From a virus, in IMG/VR virus record IMGVR_UViG_2162886007_000016, positions 50,311-114,310 of that record: a stretch of 64,000 bases of DNA; one strand, written 5' to 3'. The position numbers were made by a program, and so were the translations under genes. Under the pieces are notes generated by a model. The model was not told where the DNA came from. It was given only the letters and a program-made list of their open reading frames with translations, and did no database searches. Shown piece by piece: positions 1 to 8,000 of the stretch (position 1 is the first letter of the stretch; every line of letters begins with the position of its first letter).

Positions 1-135
1 ATCTTGTCTTCCGAGACCGCCTTGATCTACAAGGAGGCGATGCGTGAAGGCGGGGAGTCGAATGACCTAGCCCGTCGCTATGGCATCAGCGCGTATGAGA
101 TAAACTACATGCGCGCCATCGTAGCCAAGAGTTGA
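1..135 (+). CDS. C-terminal end of an HTH-like protein (partial)
   Basis: Only the last 44 residues lie in the window; the start is upstream. The reading frame is open from base 1 to TGA at 133-135. The segment NDLARRYGIS followed by a second helix looks like a helix-turn-helix of the transposase or terminase-small-subunit type, which would suggest DNA binding. This is inference from a short fragment. The next gene starts 8 bases after the stop, so the two are probably co-transcribed. Confidence 0.5.
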   Translation: MLSSETALIYKEAMREGGESNDLARRYGISAYEINYMRAIVAKS

Positions 136-143
136 GGTCTATC

Positions 144-1004
144 ATGCCCAAGGTCGTTCTTTACCACGCAGAATGCAATGACGGCATCATGGCCGCCGCC
201 GTTGTGTCTTACTTTGAACGTGATCCAACCATCACGTATCATCCCGTGAACTACAAGGTACCCCTGCCTGAGATTCCCAACGGTGCAGAGGTAATCATGG
301 TAGATTTCTGCCATGACGACCTGGGCATGATGCTCAATATCCTCGACACTTGCCAGCACCTGACGGTGATCGACCACCATGCGAAAGCGGTGCCGATTCT
401 TGAAGCGCTGTGCAAGGCCAACGAGGACAAGATCACAGTGGCGTATCACAGCCATGAGTCTGGTGCGTCGGCTACGTGGAAACACTACACGCAGAACCCG
501 ATGCCGAAGGTTGTGGAGCTGGTGCGCAATCACGACCTCCACGTTCACAAGACAATCGAGGACGACTACTTCTTCTACGGCGTGATGACCAAGGAACAGA
601 CCATTGCGTACTGGACCTCGCTCATTCTCGACAACAAGGAAGTGAACAACCTCGTTCTTGCCGGGCGTTCCGTCCACGCTTTCATCAGCAACACGGCAAT
701 CCCGCAGATCACGTCGAAGGCCCGCTTTGCTTCACTGCAAGGCTACATGGTCCCTGTCGTGAACTGCAACCGCGTGCTGCAATCCTTGGTCTTGGACTCG
801 CTGCTGCCGATTCACATGGTGGCTATTGCCTACGAAGACTGGGGCGATGGAAAGCGTAAATGGAGTGTACGATCTGCACCACAAACGAACGGTGTCGCTC
901 AGCGCATTGCTGAGGAGTTCTTTGGCTCTGGCCATGAGAACGCGGCCGGCTTCCTGAGTGATGTGGACTTCCAGCTCCCATACATTTCCACGGATACCGC
1001 ATAA
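144..1004 (+). CDS. DHH/DHHA1-family phosphoesterase
   Basis: A 286-residue protein with the full DHH phosphoesterase pattern: an N-terminal motif YHAECNDG, an aspartate in VDFCHDD, the signature DHH at residues 77-79, then HESGASATW and NHD, and a C-terminal DHHA1-type element GHENAAGF. DHH enzymes use Mn2+ to hydrolyse phosphodiesters in short oligonucleotides or cyclic dinucleotides (NrnA, GdpP, RecJ relatives). At this length it is closer to NrnA-type nanoRNases than to RecJ. The substrate cannot be read from sequence: it could recycle oligonucleotides from degraded host nucleic acid or destroy a signalling nucleotide. The ATG at 144 is chosen; an upstream TTG at 132 is less likely. Its stop overlaps the next start (TAATG), so the pair is coupled. 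Confidence 0.85.
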   Translation: MPKVVLYHAECNDGIMAAAVVSYFERDPTITYHPVNYKVPLPEIPNGAEVIMVDFCHDDLGMMLNILDTCQHLTVIDHHAKAVPILEALCKANEDKITVAYHSHESGASATWKHYTQNPMPKVVELVRNHDLHVHKTIEDDYFFYGVMTKEQTIAYWTSLILDNKEVNNLVLAGRSVHAFISNTAIPQITSKARFASLQGYMVPVVNCNRVLQSLVLDSLLPIHMVAIAYEDWGDGKRKWSVRSAPQTNGVAQRIAEEFFGSGHENAAGFLSDVDFQLPYISTDTA

Positions 1005-2065
1005 TGCTCGAAGCTCTCTCAACCAGCGACTGGCACCTTGACGGGATGAACAAGCACTTCTTGGATGCTGTCCAACGACAGCTCCGAGAGGTGGAGAAAA
1101 TCTACAAGTACGCGCTGTCCAAAGGCATTCAGCACGTCTTCATCCCAGGTGATATCTCCGACACGCCGCACATGCCGGAGTCCACCTACCTGTCGCTGCT
1201 CCTGTTCCTGAAGAAGTACGACGGTATTCTGAACAGCTACTACATCGGCGGCAACCACGATCGCAGTGACTCCACCACGACGTCCTGCGACCTGCTCCAG
1301 TTGTTGTGTGAGCACAAGTTCTTCAAATCGTTCCGTATCTTCCTGAAGCCTGATCAGGATCGGATCGACGGGCAGTTGGTCAACTTCTGCGCATGGCCGT
1401 GTTACGAAACGCTGACCGAGAAGGAAGGCGCGTTGAACTTCGCCCACGTCGAATACAATGGAGCCATCGGTGACAACGGTCGCTCCTTGAAGACCAAGCA
1501 TGAGTTCGCAGCCCACAAGCGCGACTTCACGATCAGTGGCCACATCCACCAGTATCAGCACATCAAGTCCCGCCGTGTTGTGTTCAATGGCAACCCGTTC
1601 CAGAAGAACTTCGGTGAGAGCCTACCGAAGGGATTCATCCACTTCAAGGCCAAGTGCGAAAAGAACGAAATGCAGTTCCGCCATCGGTTCATGGACAACC
1701 AGCCGAACTTCCGACTGGAGACTGTGTTGATTGAATCGCCGGCCGACTTTGCCAAGTTGCGGCAGGACAACAACATCAGGTACAAGCTCCTCATTGCGCC
1801 TGACGTGTTGATCCCGGCCGATCTGCGAATCAACTACCCGAACATCACCGGTGGCTTCTTCAACGCCGAGACCAAGGCCAAGAAGACGGACGATGGGGAG
1901 ATTGTGGAACACGTTGGTGAGGTGGTTGCTCGCCCACGGGTGAAACCTACCCACGGCCTGAAGGATTACTTGGCGGCGGCCGGCCACAACAAGAAGGAAA
2001 TCAAGTATGCCCGGGATTTGGTACGGGATGCCATGAACTCCTTGGGAATCCAAACGGACTCCTAG
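1004..2065 (+). CDS. Mre11/SbcD-like metallophosphoesterase (T4 gp47-type nuclease)
   Basis: A 353-residue calcineurin-like phosphoesterase with all metal-binding motifs visible: D9-W-H11, GD50, GNHD at residues 83-86 and GHIH with H180 and H182. In T4 and in bacteria this type of subunit (gp47, SbcD) pairs with an SMC-like ATPase (gp46, SbcC) to resect DNA ends for recombination-dependent replication. No gp46-like ATPase occurs in this window, so it either lies elsewhere or the enzyme acts alone. The start overlaps the stop of the DHH phosphoesterase gene by one base. The last codon and stop fall inside a series of 11-bp direct repeats. Confidence 0.8.
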   Translation: MLEALSTSDWHLDGMNKHFLDAVQRQLREVEKIYKYALSKGIQHVFIPGDISDTPHMPESTYLSLLLFLKKYDGILNSYYIGGNHDRSDSTTTSCDLLQLLCEHKFFKSFRIFLKPDQDRIDGQLVNFCAWPCYETLTEKEGALNFAHVEYNGAIGDNGRSLKTKHEFAAHKRDFTISGHIHQYQHIKSRRVVFNGNPFQKNFGESLPKGFIHFKAKCEKNEMQFRHRFMDNQPNFRLETVLIESPADFAKLRQDNNIRYKLLIAPDVLIPADLRINYPNITGGFFNAETKAKKTDDGEIVEHVGEVVARPRVKPTHGLKDYLAAAGHNKKEIKYARDLVRDAMNSLGIQTDS

Positions 2066-2101
2066 GAGATTCCTAGGACATTCCAAAAACATTCCTGGGT
2101 T
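2058..2101 (+). repeat. Four tandem 11-bp units, operator-like
   Basis: Four contiguous 11-bp units can be read from 2058: ACTCCTAGGAG, ATTCCTAGGAC, ATTCCAAAAAC and ATTCCTGGGTT. All share A-(C/T)-TCC at the same phase and two contain the palindrome TCCTAGGA. A period of 11 bp is close to one helical turn, so a protein could bind them on one face of the DNA. They overlap the stop of the nuclease gene and lie about 135 bp before the histone-like gene, which is consistent with an operator. This is inference. Confidence 0.45.
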
Positions 2102-2133
2102 TTCTCTGTACGCTCGTCTCTTGCTGTAGATAA

Positions 2134-2142
2134 TGCTAATTT
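2134..2142 (+). promoter_or_regulatory. Candidate phage promoter motif TGCTAATTT
   Basis: TGCTAATTT has the layout of an extended -10 element (TGN followed by a TAATTT hexamer). It lies in the gap upstream of the histone-like gene. The same string recurs near 3287, 27700 and 38691. No convincing -35 box is visible. Confidence 0.4.
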
Positions 2143-2236
2143 TTCTACATCGAGAGACTTGCATACCTTGGCGCTAAGGTTGTGTCCTGCGTCCTCGATG
2201 CAAAATACAACCCTTACCCAGATGGAGATTGCCAAA

Positions 2237-3205
2237 ATGGCAAAGACCCGTGCCGTAAAAGACCCGAAGGCTGGTAAGTTCGCCAAGCCGAAGATGGTCA
2301 AAGTGGACAACAGTCCAGAAGCGAAAGCCAAGGCCAAGAAAGCCAAGCAAGCTCGCCAATCGACCAAAGCCGCCACCAACGCCAAAGCTCGTACCGAGCG
2401 CAAAACCCGTACCCCGGCCGAGCGCCTGGAAGCCGGTGAAAAACGCGCCATCCGCCGCGCTCAGAAAGAAGGCCGCGACCCGCGCGCTGCCGCCAAAGAG
2501 TACCGCGCCTGGTTCAAAAAGCAGCAGTCTCACGGCGCTGCCAAGTCGAAGTCGAAAGAAGCGGTTGGCAAGGCTCGCGAAAAGGCCAAGTCCGCTCGCA
2601 CCGCTCTGTCCGCTGCTGGCAAGCAACTGTCCGCGAAGTACAAGCAAGCTCGCGCTGCTCTGAAAGGCCTGCCGGCTGACAAGCGCAAAGCGAAAGCTGC
2701 TGCCCTGCGCACCAAGTTCGCCGCGGCCAAAGCCAAGCTGGCTACCAAGCGTACCAAGCTGTCGGCTTCGCACAAGAAGACCATCGAGAGCATCAAGTCG
2801 AAGCTGGCGAAAAAGCACCCAGGCGCCAACCCGCACCGTAAGGTGAAGGCTGCTCCTGCTGCTGCCGCTGCTCCAGCGAAAAAGCCTCGCGCCACCAAGG
2901 CTCCGGCCAAGAAAGCCGTAAAAGAAGCCGTTAAGTCGGCTCCGGTGAAGAAGGCAATCAAAGCCGAAGTCAAGAAAGCAGTTAAACCTGCTGCCAAGAC
3001 CGAAGCCAAGAAAGCTGTGAAGGCTCCGGCCAAGAAGGCTACCAAAGCCGCGGCTACCAAAGCCGTTAAAGCTCCTGCCAAGAAAGCGACCAAAGCGGCC
3101 GCCACCAAGGCAGTAAAAGCTCCGGCCAAGAAAGCCGTCAAGACCGCAGCAAAAGCACCAGCCGCGAAGACCTCGACTCGCGCGCGTAAAGTCGCCCGCG
3201 GTTAA
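2237..3205 (+). CDS. Histone H1-like Lys/Ala/Pro-rich DNA-binding protein
   Basis: A 322-residue, extremely basic protein. The first two thirds are rich in Lys, Ala and Arg; the last third consists of imperfect repeats of the AKKAVKAPAKKATKAA type, as in the C-terminal tail of histone H1 and the bacterial AlgP/HctB proteins. Such tails bind and compact DNA without sequence specificity. In a phage this could condense viral DNA, be packaged with it, or coat host DNA. The ATG at 2237 is preferred because GGAG at 2224-2227 is spaced 9 bases from it; in-frame starts upstream (TTG 2159, ATG 2201, ATG 2222) have poorer context. The gene is flanked by its own promoter-like motif and a strong terminator, so it is probably a single-gene unit with separate control. 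Confidence 0.8.
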   Translation: MAKTRAVKDPKAGKFAKPKMVKVDNSPEAKAKAKKAKQARQSTKAATNAKARTERKTRTPAERLEAGEKRAIRRAQKEGRDPRAAAKEYRAWFKKQQSHGAAKSKSKEAVGKAREKAKSARTALSAAGKQLSAKYKQARAALKGLPADKRKAKAAALRTKFAAAKAKLATKRTKLSASHKKTIESIKSKLAKKHPGANPHRKVKAAPAAAAAPAKKPRATKAPAKKAVKEAVKSAPVKKAIKAEVKKAVKPAAKTEAKKAVKAPAKKATKAAATKAVKAPAKKATKAAATKAVKAPAKKAVKTAAKAPAAKTSTRARKVARG

Positions 3206-3230
3206 TTCCCGCGCCGGCTAAGCTACACCA

Positions 3231-3268
3231 AAATACCCGGGTCTCCTAACAGAGGCCTGGGTATTTTC
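3231..3268 (+). terminator. Rho-independent terminator after the histone-like gene
   Basis: AAATACCC at 3231-3238 pairs with GGGTATTT at 3259-3266 around an inner GTCTC/GAGGC pairing, and a T-rich tail follows. It ends the histone-like transcript and is followed 20 bases later by the promoter-like motif of the next operon. Confidence 0.8.
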
Positions 3269-3286
3269 GTTTCTGAGGTCCAAATC

Positions 3287-3295
3287 GCTAATTTA
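3287..3295 (+). promoter_or_regulatory. Candidate phage promoter motif GCTAATTTA
   Basis: GCTAATTTA lies between the terminator at 3231-3268 and the gene starting at 3327. It matches the motif upstream of the tail sheath gene (27701-27709) over all nine bases. Both sites also follow the string TTTTCGTTTC. It is a candidate promoter for the 3327-8864 operon. Confidence 0.45.
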
Positions 3296-3326
3296 TTGTC
3301 ACGAACTAACGTGGCAGAGCATTCCG

Positions 3327-4328
3327 ATGCAACTACAACCAAAGTCAATTGATACCAGCCAGAATGTCGTGGACATTCGTAAGGCTCGAAATGCCAATGA
3401 GCTAATCACTGTCATTGGTCGGATCAATACTGCCTTGCGTGCTCAGCAAACCCTCAACAGCACCGAGCGGACGAAAGTCAAATTCGGCCCGCTGTCGAAG
3501 CTGTATGAAAGCCTCAGTTGGGTGTTGCAGACGCAAGCTGAACTGCAATGCGCCATGTCTATGGTGCAGCATCTGAACGATGCCAAGCGCGAGCGCTGTA
3601 TCTCCGCTATCCGAATTCTCAACGCTGATCTGCTTGACCTAAAGCGGACGCTTATCTCCAGAGTCAACTCGGCTTCACGGCCTCTGATTGGCGAACGCAT
3701 GAATGACCTAGCCAACGTCATTCACGACTTCCTGCGCCCGCTGTGCGAGAAGCTGTATTCGATCCACATGGCAGATCAAGATGCCACTTATGTGGCTTTT
3801 GTCGCCCGTGACGTGCGCGCCAATAGCGGGTTCGTATCGCCTGAGGTCTGCATCAAACTCAAGGAAGAAGACGGCCAGTTCTACGTCTCCCTCCCGTATT
3901 CACCTTTCGTCGAGACAGACAACATCCCAGTGTCGTCGACCAAAGACCTCAACTACTTCCTCAAAGGCACGCTGAACTATCAGTCTGCTGCGGCTCCCAA
4001 GCCCAAGGAAGAGAAACTGCTGCGCATTGAAGGCGTCACCAAAGTCGATATCACGGATTCCCTGAACCTGTGGTTAGACTCGGCCGTTCGTCCAGTCGAT
4101 ATCAGCAATATCCTGCGCGCGGTCCTGCCCTTGATCAAGGTTGCCTTGGCTCAGAAGCCCATGGAGATTCTCCACCGCTTCAACAATGAGCCGGGTAGTA
4201 AGCGCCTGCAGTTCATCATCGCCAAGCGCAAAGTGATTGACCAACGTGCGCTCAATCGCTTGACCAAGATGCTGGCACTGTCGCGCTCCCAAGTAACCCA
4301 AATGAATTCCATACTGGAGAAGCCATGA
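3327..4328 (+). CDS. Unknown protein, first gene of a probable virion operon
   Basis: A 333-residue protein that I do not recognise. The first half is predominantly helical, with heptad-like Leu spacing around residues 20-125; the second half contains shorter strand-like segments. No enzymatic motif, signal peptide or membrane segment is visible. It heads an operon of at least six genes that includes an endolysin, and it overlaps the next gene through ATGA at 4325-4328, so it is translationally coupled. A structural or assembly role is plausible from context only. Confidence 0.6.
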   Translation: MQLQPKSIDTSQNVVDIRKARNANELITVIGRINTALRAQQTLNSTERTKVKFGPLSKLYESLSWVLQTQAELQCAMSMVQHLNDAKRERCISAIRILNADLLDLKRTLISRVNSASRPLIGERMNDLANVIHDFLRPLCEKLYSIHMADQDATYVAFVARDVRANSGFVSPEVCIKLKEEDGQFYVSLPYSPFVETDNIPVSSTKDLNYFLKGTLNYQSAAAPKPKEEKLLRIEGVTKVDITDSLNLWLDSAVRPVDISNILRAVLPLIKVALAQKPMEILHRFNNEPGSKRLQFIIAKRKVIDQRALNRLTKMLALSRSQVTQMNSILEKP

Positions 4329-5377
4329 GCGGCAATGATATTGAAAGCATGAGCGACCAGCAGCTCATTGACTACGCCACCAAGAAGATGCCGAAGTATC
4401 GGCTAATCACCGCGCGTCTGCGCTCCTTCATGAAGTCACTGTTCGGCTTCCGTCGCAACACTGCAACGGCTGCTGGTGACTACAAGATCGACGTGACCGA
4501 AGGCGACGGTATCAAGACTGGCGGTGGCTTGCGTCTGAGTTCGTTCAAGGCACCCAGCTTCACCAAGCTGAAAGCTCACATCGGTGCACTGCAGGACAGC
4601 GACGACATTGACGAGTTGGATCGCATCGTCACCAAGCTGTCGCGCTCCGACAACCCGAACAACTCGCGTGCCGCCAAGGCAATCTTTGCCCAGCACGCCG
4701 CCATGACCGAAGAGTACAACAATGCTCTCGAGGCCGTGGAGAACTTTGCCAACAAGCACATCCCAAGTGAAGTGGCAGAAGAGTTCCAGAAGGCACAAGA
4801 CGCGGTCAACGCTTTCCTGAGCGTGTACGCCGACACCAAGGTTGCTCTCGACCCAATGGTGCTCGTTGGCAGTGAAGACGACCGCATCGACTTCGTCCAG
4901 TATCACGAAGCGACTGAGTACACCGAGTCCAAGCTCTGGATTGTGGTCACCTGCTCGCTCGCTGTCGTCGGCCGCGAATACGTGCTGACCACACACGTCA
5001 ACATCCTCGATCGGTTCCAAGCTCCGTTCAACTATGACGTGGGCGATGCGGTCAAGGATATCAAGAACGACGTGCGCTTCCTGTTCGCGTCCGAAGGTGT
5101 CGTGGCCGTCACAGGTGCTCTTGCGTTCAAGGTCGATGCAACGCGCATCACCAAAGCACTCAAGGCACTGGACTTCGTCAAGGATGTGCAGATCAGCAAG
5201 ACTGCCATCAACGTTTGGGTGAAGTTCAACAAGAAGACGCCTGCGCAGGAGACTGAAATCTTCGCCGTAATCGCGTCCGATGTTGAAGTCCGTCGCAAGC
5301 TGGGTCGTTCCAATCGCTTGCATAGCACCTGGACCGAAGACAAGCACTGGCAGTTCGTGATTACCCAGCGAGGCTAA
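4325..5377 (+). CDS. Unknown protein, probable virion-associated
   Basis: A 350-residue protein of unknown family. Residues 1-45 are basic and helical, residues 80-165 are helix-rich and acidic, and the C-terminal half alternates strands and helices (for example YTESKLWIVVTCSLAVV). No known catalytic motif is visible. It is coupled to the preceding gene by an ATGA overlap and followed after 2 bases by the next start, so it belongs to the same transcript as the endolysin. Function is not assigned. Confidence 0.6.
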   Translation: MSGNDIESMSDQQLIDYATKKMPKYRLITARLRSFMKSLFGFRRNTATAAGDYKIDVTEGDGIKTGGGLRLSSFKAPSFTKLKAHIGALQDSDDIDELDRIVTKLSRSDNPNNSRAAKAIFAQHAAMTEEYNNALEAVENFANKHIPSEVAEEFQKAQDAVNAFLSVYADTKVALDPMVLVGSEDDRIDFVQYHEATEYTESKLWIVVTCSLAVVGREYVLTTHVNILDRFQAPFNYDVGDAVKDIKNDVRFLFASEGVVAVTGALAFKVDATRITKALKALDFVKDVQISKTAINVWVKFNKKTPAQETEIFAVIASDVEVRRKLGRSNRLHSTWTEDKHWQFVITQRG

Positions 5378-5379
5378 TC

Positions 5380-6309
5380 ATGTACCAACATTTCCCTGAC
5401 CCGCTGTCGTTTCGACTGTCAGCATGGCCGTGGGGTGGTTCGTCCTACATCGGGACGTTCAACTACCGCGCCCACAACATCCTGTTCAAGCCCATCCTCG
5501 ACTACCTGAAACAGGAGTTGGAGAAGAGCCCAACGGTGAAGGTTCGTGATACCACGTTCACTCTGGTCAACGTGTTCAGCGGGTTCACGGATATGAGCTA
5601 CGGTCCGATGCTCAAGCCACATGCGCGCGTGCGCAGAGGACCAGTGTCATTCACCTTCGCCATGACGCGCCGCCAACGTGAGTTCGCGCTGCCCCGCCAG
5701 ATCATCTGGAACACAGGCATGACTGCTCTCTGGGGTCCGAACCTGCAAGAAGGTCACGACTACCTGACGATCAACCTGCCGATTGATTTGTGCGTGCAGT
5801 GCAGGCTGAACAACACCCTGCGCCGTCAGCTGGAATGGTTGTACAAGATTTGTGGCGGCTTCACCAAAGCAATTGCGCTGGATCGAAACAGTTTCAGCCT
5901 GCGCAGCGACGACGTGAAGTTGATCCACGACAACCTGTACTTCAAGACCATCCCGCAGATGATGTGGCGTTACCCATGGGAAGACTGGAAGTATGCGCGT
6001 GAGTTCTGGGATCGGGCTCCTGATGTTCTGGAGTTGGACACCAGTGATGAATTCGTGCGCTACTTCCTGACGTACCAGACGAAGTTCTTCAAGAAGATCG
6101 ACGACCCCAATGTCAAGTCCTTCTTTGAGGAAGTCCAGCACATCGTGCGTTCTGGTGTACTGGACATGGTGCAGAAACAACCCACTTCGGTGAGTAGCCT
6201 CGTTGCGCCTTTCGTTTCATCCATGGATCGCCACGACATTGACGCTGGTGTAGCCGTTAACGTTGAGCGCATCGTTCTCGACATTTGCACAGGTAAAGGC
6301 AATGGCTAA
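5380..6309 (+). CDS. Unknown protein, probable virion-associated
   Basis: A 309-residue protein rich in aromatic residues (WPWGGSSYIGTFNY near the N terminus, MMWRYPWEDWKY near residue 195). It has no signal peptide or recognised domain. The aromatic and Pro content and its position between other co-transcribed genes fit a structural protein, but this is inference. Its stop at 6307-6309 overlaps the start of the next gene at 6302 by 8 bases. Confidence 0.6.
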   Translation: MYQHFPDPLSFRLSAWPWGGSSYIGTFNYRAHNILFKPILDYLKQELEKSPTVKVRDTTFTLVNVFSGFTDMSYGPMLKPHARVRRGPVSFTFAMTRRQREFALPRQIIWNTGMTALWGPNLQEGHDYLTINLPIDLCVQCRLNNTLRRQLEWLYKICGGFTKAIALDRNSFSLRSDDVKLIHDNLYFKTIPQMMWRYPWEDWKYAREFWDRAPDVLELDTSDEFVRYFLTYQTKFFKKIDDPNVKSFFEEVQHIVRSGVLDMVQKQPTSVSSLVAPFVSSMDRHDIDAGVAVNVERIVLDICTGKGNG

Positions 6310-7519
6310 CATCCATAAGTGCATGGAGGGCGTCACGCTGCCGATCATCGAGGTTATCCTCGACGAGTTTGAGCAGCCTGTCCATCCAGCAAACGATACG
6401 GCGGGCCCTCTGGTCCGCTTGTACGACACGGACAAGTCGATCATCGCAGAGGTCATTGCGACGGTCGATGCGCGTGAGCCTGGCGCTTGGCGTGCAGACC
6501 TTCCGATCCCGAAGATGGGCCTCACTGACGAAGTGGAGCTCAAAGCTGTCTGGATCATGAAGGGTAACGACGGTGAGTCGTACCGCATCACTCATGGCAT
6601 TCAGGTCAGCCCAGAATCCGAAGAGCGTACTGGCGATATCGTCGTGCTCTACGGTGATGGTTCCAGCTTGAACGTGGCGCTCCCGTTCGCATTCAACAAG
6701 GGTAAGAAGAAGGTCGAAGCAAACCCACGCAAGGGTACGCCAGCACAACCTGCAGTCGCTGGTGATATGCTCACCTTCAGCCTGTATCGCAACAACCAGC
6801 CGCTCATGGTCAACCTGCCTTGGGATGATGCTGGCGTAGCGATGGAGTGCTTCTCCAATCGCACGATGGTGCGCTTGCCGAATGCTGCTGGTCTGCCGAA
6901 GCTGGAGCCGTTGCTGCTGACTGTCGAGCACACGCCGCTCAAAGCGTTCACGCCGACCATGTACACCTTCAAGGTCTGGGTCATCACACCTCAGATTCTC
7001 GTGGGTTGCGCATCGTTGGAGCAGTACATCAACAAGGCCCGCCTGAGCAACGTGATCCCTGAGCTGGACTACACGCAGAGCGACCTGCTGGAATATCTCG
7101 CCCGTGGCCTGAACCTGTTCAACTCGTTCCCGCCACAATTGACGGCCTTCACGGGTACGAACATGCAGGGCCTGATCTTCGACGGCTGGTTGCAGTGCAG
7201 CGCCTACTACGCGCTTGGTGCACAGCTTCAAGCAGAAGGTGCAATGGCGTTCGACTTCTCGGGTCAGACCGTGAGCTTGAACGTGGACCGTACGCCTGCG
7301 ATTGAGTCTGCTCTGGGTCGTATCGAATCTGCCCTCGACAACCATGTGAAGCCTGCCAAGAAGCTGCTCGCCCGCGCTGGCGTCAACTCTGGTGATGGTT
7401 CGCAAGGTGGACAGTTCATCGACGGCAGCCGCCAACTGGGTCGCCTGTCTGTTATCAACGCACCTACCACGAAGTTCGGCTATGGTCGCAACACGTCGTG
7501 GCTGCGCAACGTCACGTAA
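6302..7519 (+). CDS. Unknown protein, probable virion structural protein
   Basis: A 405-residue protein. The N-terminal 160 residues look beta-rich (repeated short strands such as DIVVLYGDGSSLNVALPFAF), the middle contains an aromatic, helical stretch (residues 240-300), and the C terminus is Gly/Ser-rich. No enzyme motif is visible. The ATG at 6302 is preferred over an upstream TTG at 6263: GGTAAAGG precedes it and it overlaps the previous stop. A tail or neck component is possible from the mix of beta-domain and position, without direct evidence. Confidence 0.6.
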   Translation: MANIHKCMEGVTLPIIEVILDEFEQPVHPANDTAGPLVRLYDTDKSIIAEVIATVDAREPGAWRADLPIPKMGLTDEVELKAVWIMKGNDGESYRITHGIQVSPESEERTGDIVVLYGDGSSLNVALPFAFNKGKKKVEANPRKGTPAQPAVAGDMLTFSLYRNNQPLMVNLPWDDAGVAMECFSNRTMVRLPNAAGLPKLEPLLLTVEHTPLKAFTPTMYTFKVWVITPQILVGCASLEQYINKARLSNVIPELDYTQSDLLEYLARGLNLFNSFPPQLTAFTGTNMQGLIFDGWLQCSAYYALGAQLQAEGAMAFDFSGQTVSLNVDRTPAIESALGRIESALDNHVKPAKKLLARAGVNSGDGSQGGQFIDGSRQLGRLSVINAPTTKFGYGRNTSWLRNVT

Positions 7520-7538
7520 TTTCAAGGAGAGACAGCCA

Positions 7539-7988
7539 ATGTCGCAACTCACTCCCAACTTCAAGCTCGCAGAGTTCGAGCGTTCGGATACTGCTACTCA
7601 ACACGGGCTCGACAACACCGTGCCCAAGGCGCTGCTGCCGAACATCCAACGCCTCGCAGAGTTCCTGCAGAAGCTGCGCGATTCCATGCAGTTGAAACGC
7701 ATTGATATCACCTCGGGTTACCGCGGTGATGCACTGAATCGTATGGTTGGCGGTGTCAGTACCTCCAGCCACTCGAAAGCTCTGGCCGCTGATATCCGCG
7801 TGCCGGGCATGACCGTTGAGCAGTTGTACGTGGCTATCCGCGACTCTGATCTGGAATTCGATCAGGTCATTCAAGAGTTCGGTAGCTGGGTACACGTTGG
7901 CCTCGCTGATGCTGGCGTGAAGCCACGTCGGCAGAAGCTGCGTGCAACGAAAAACTCGGCCAATAAAACGGTCTACACCCTCGACTAA
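7539..7988 (+). CDS. M15-family peptidase, probable endolysin
   Basis: A 149-residue protein with the M15A zinc peptidase pattern: SSHSKALAAD with H78 and D85 as metal ligands, and WVHVG with H119 as the third ligand. These enzymes cut D-Ala-containing peptide cross-links in peptidoglycan, either to release progeny or, if in the virion, to open the wall during infection. No signal peptide or membrane anchor is seen, so export would need a holin or delivery within the virion. AAGGAGA at 7524-7530 is ideally spaced from ATG 7539. The gene lies among probable structural genes rather than beside a visible holin. Confidence 0.85.
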   Translation: MSQLTPNFKLAEFERSDTATQHGLDNTVPKALLPNIQRLAEFLQKLRDSMQLKRIDITSGYRGDALNRMVGGVSTSSHSKALAADIRVPGMTVEQLYVAIRDSDLEFDQVIQEFGSWVHVGLADAGVKPRRQKLRATKNSANKTVYTLD

Positions 7989-8000
7989 CGGAGACAGCCA

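Noticed and set aside
2159-2236. N-terminal extension of the histone-like protein from TTG 2159
   Set aside because: The extension is not basic, unlike the rest of the protein, and the ATG at 2237 has a well-spaced GGAG.
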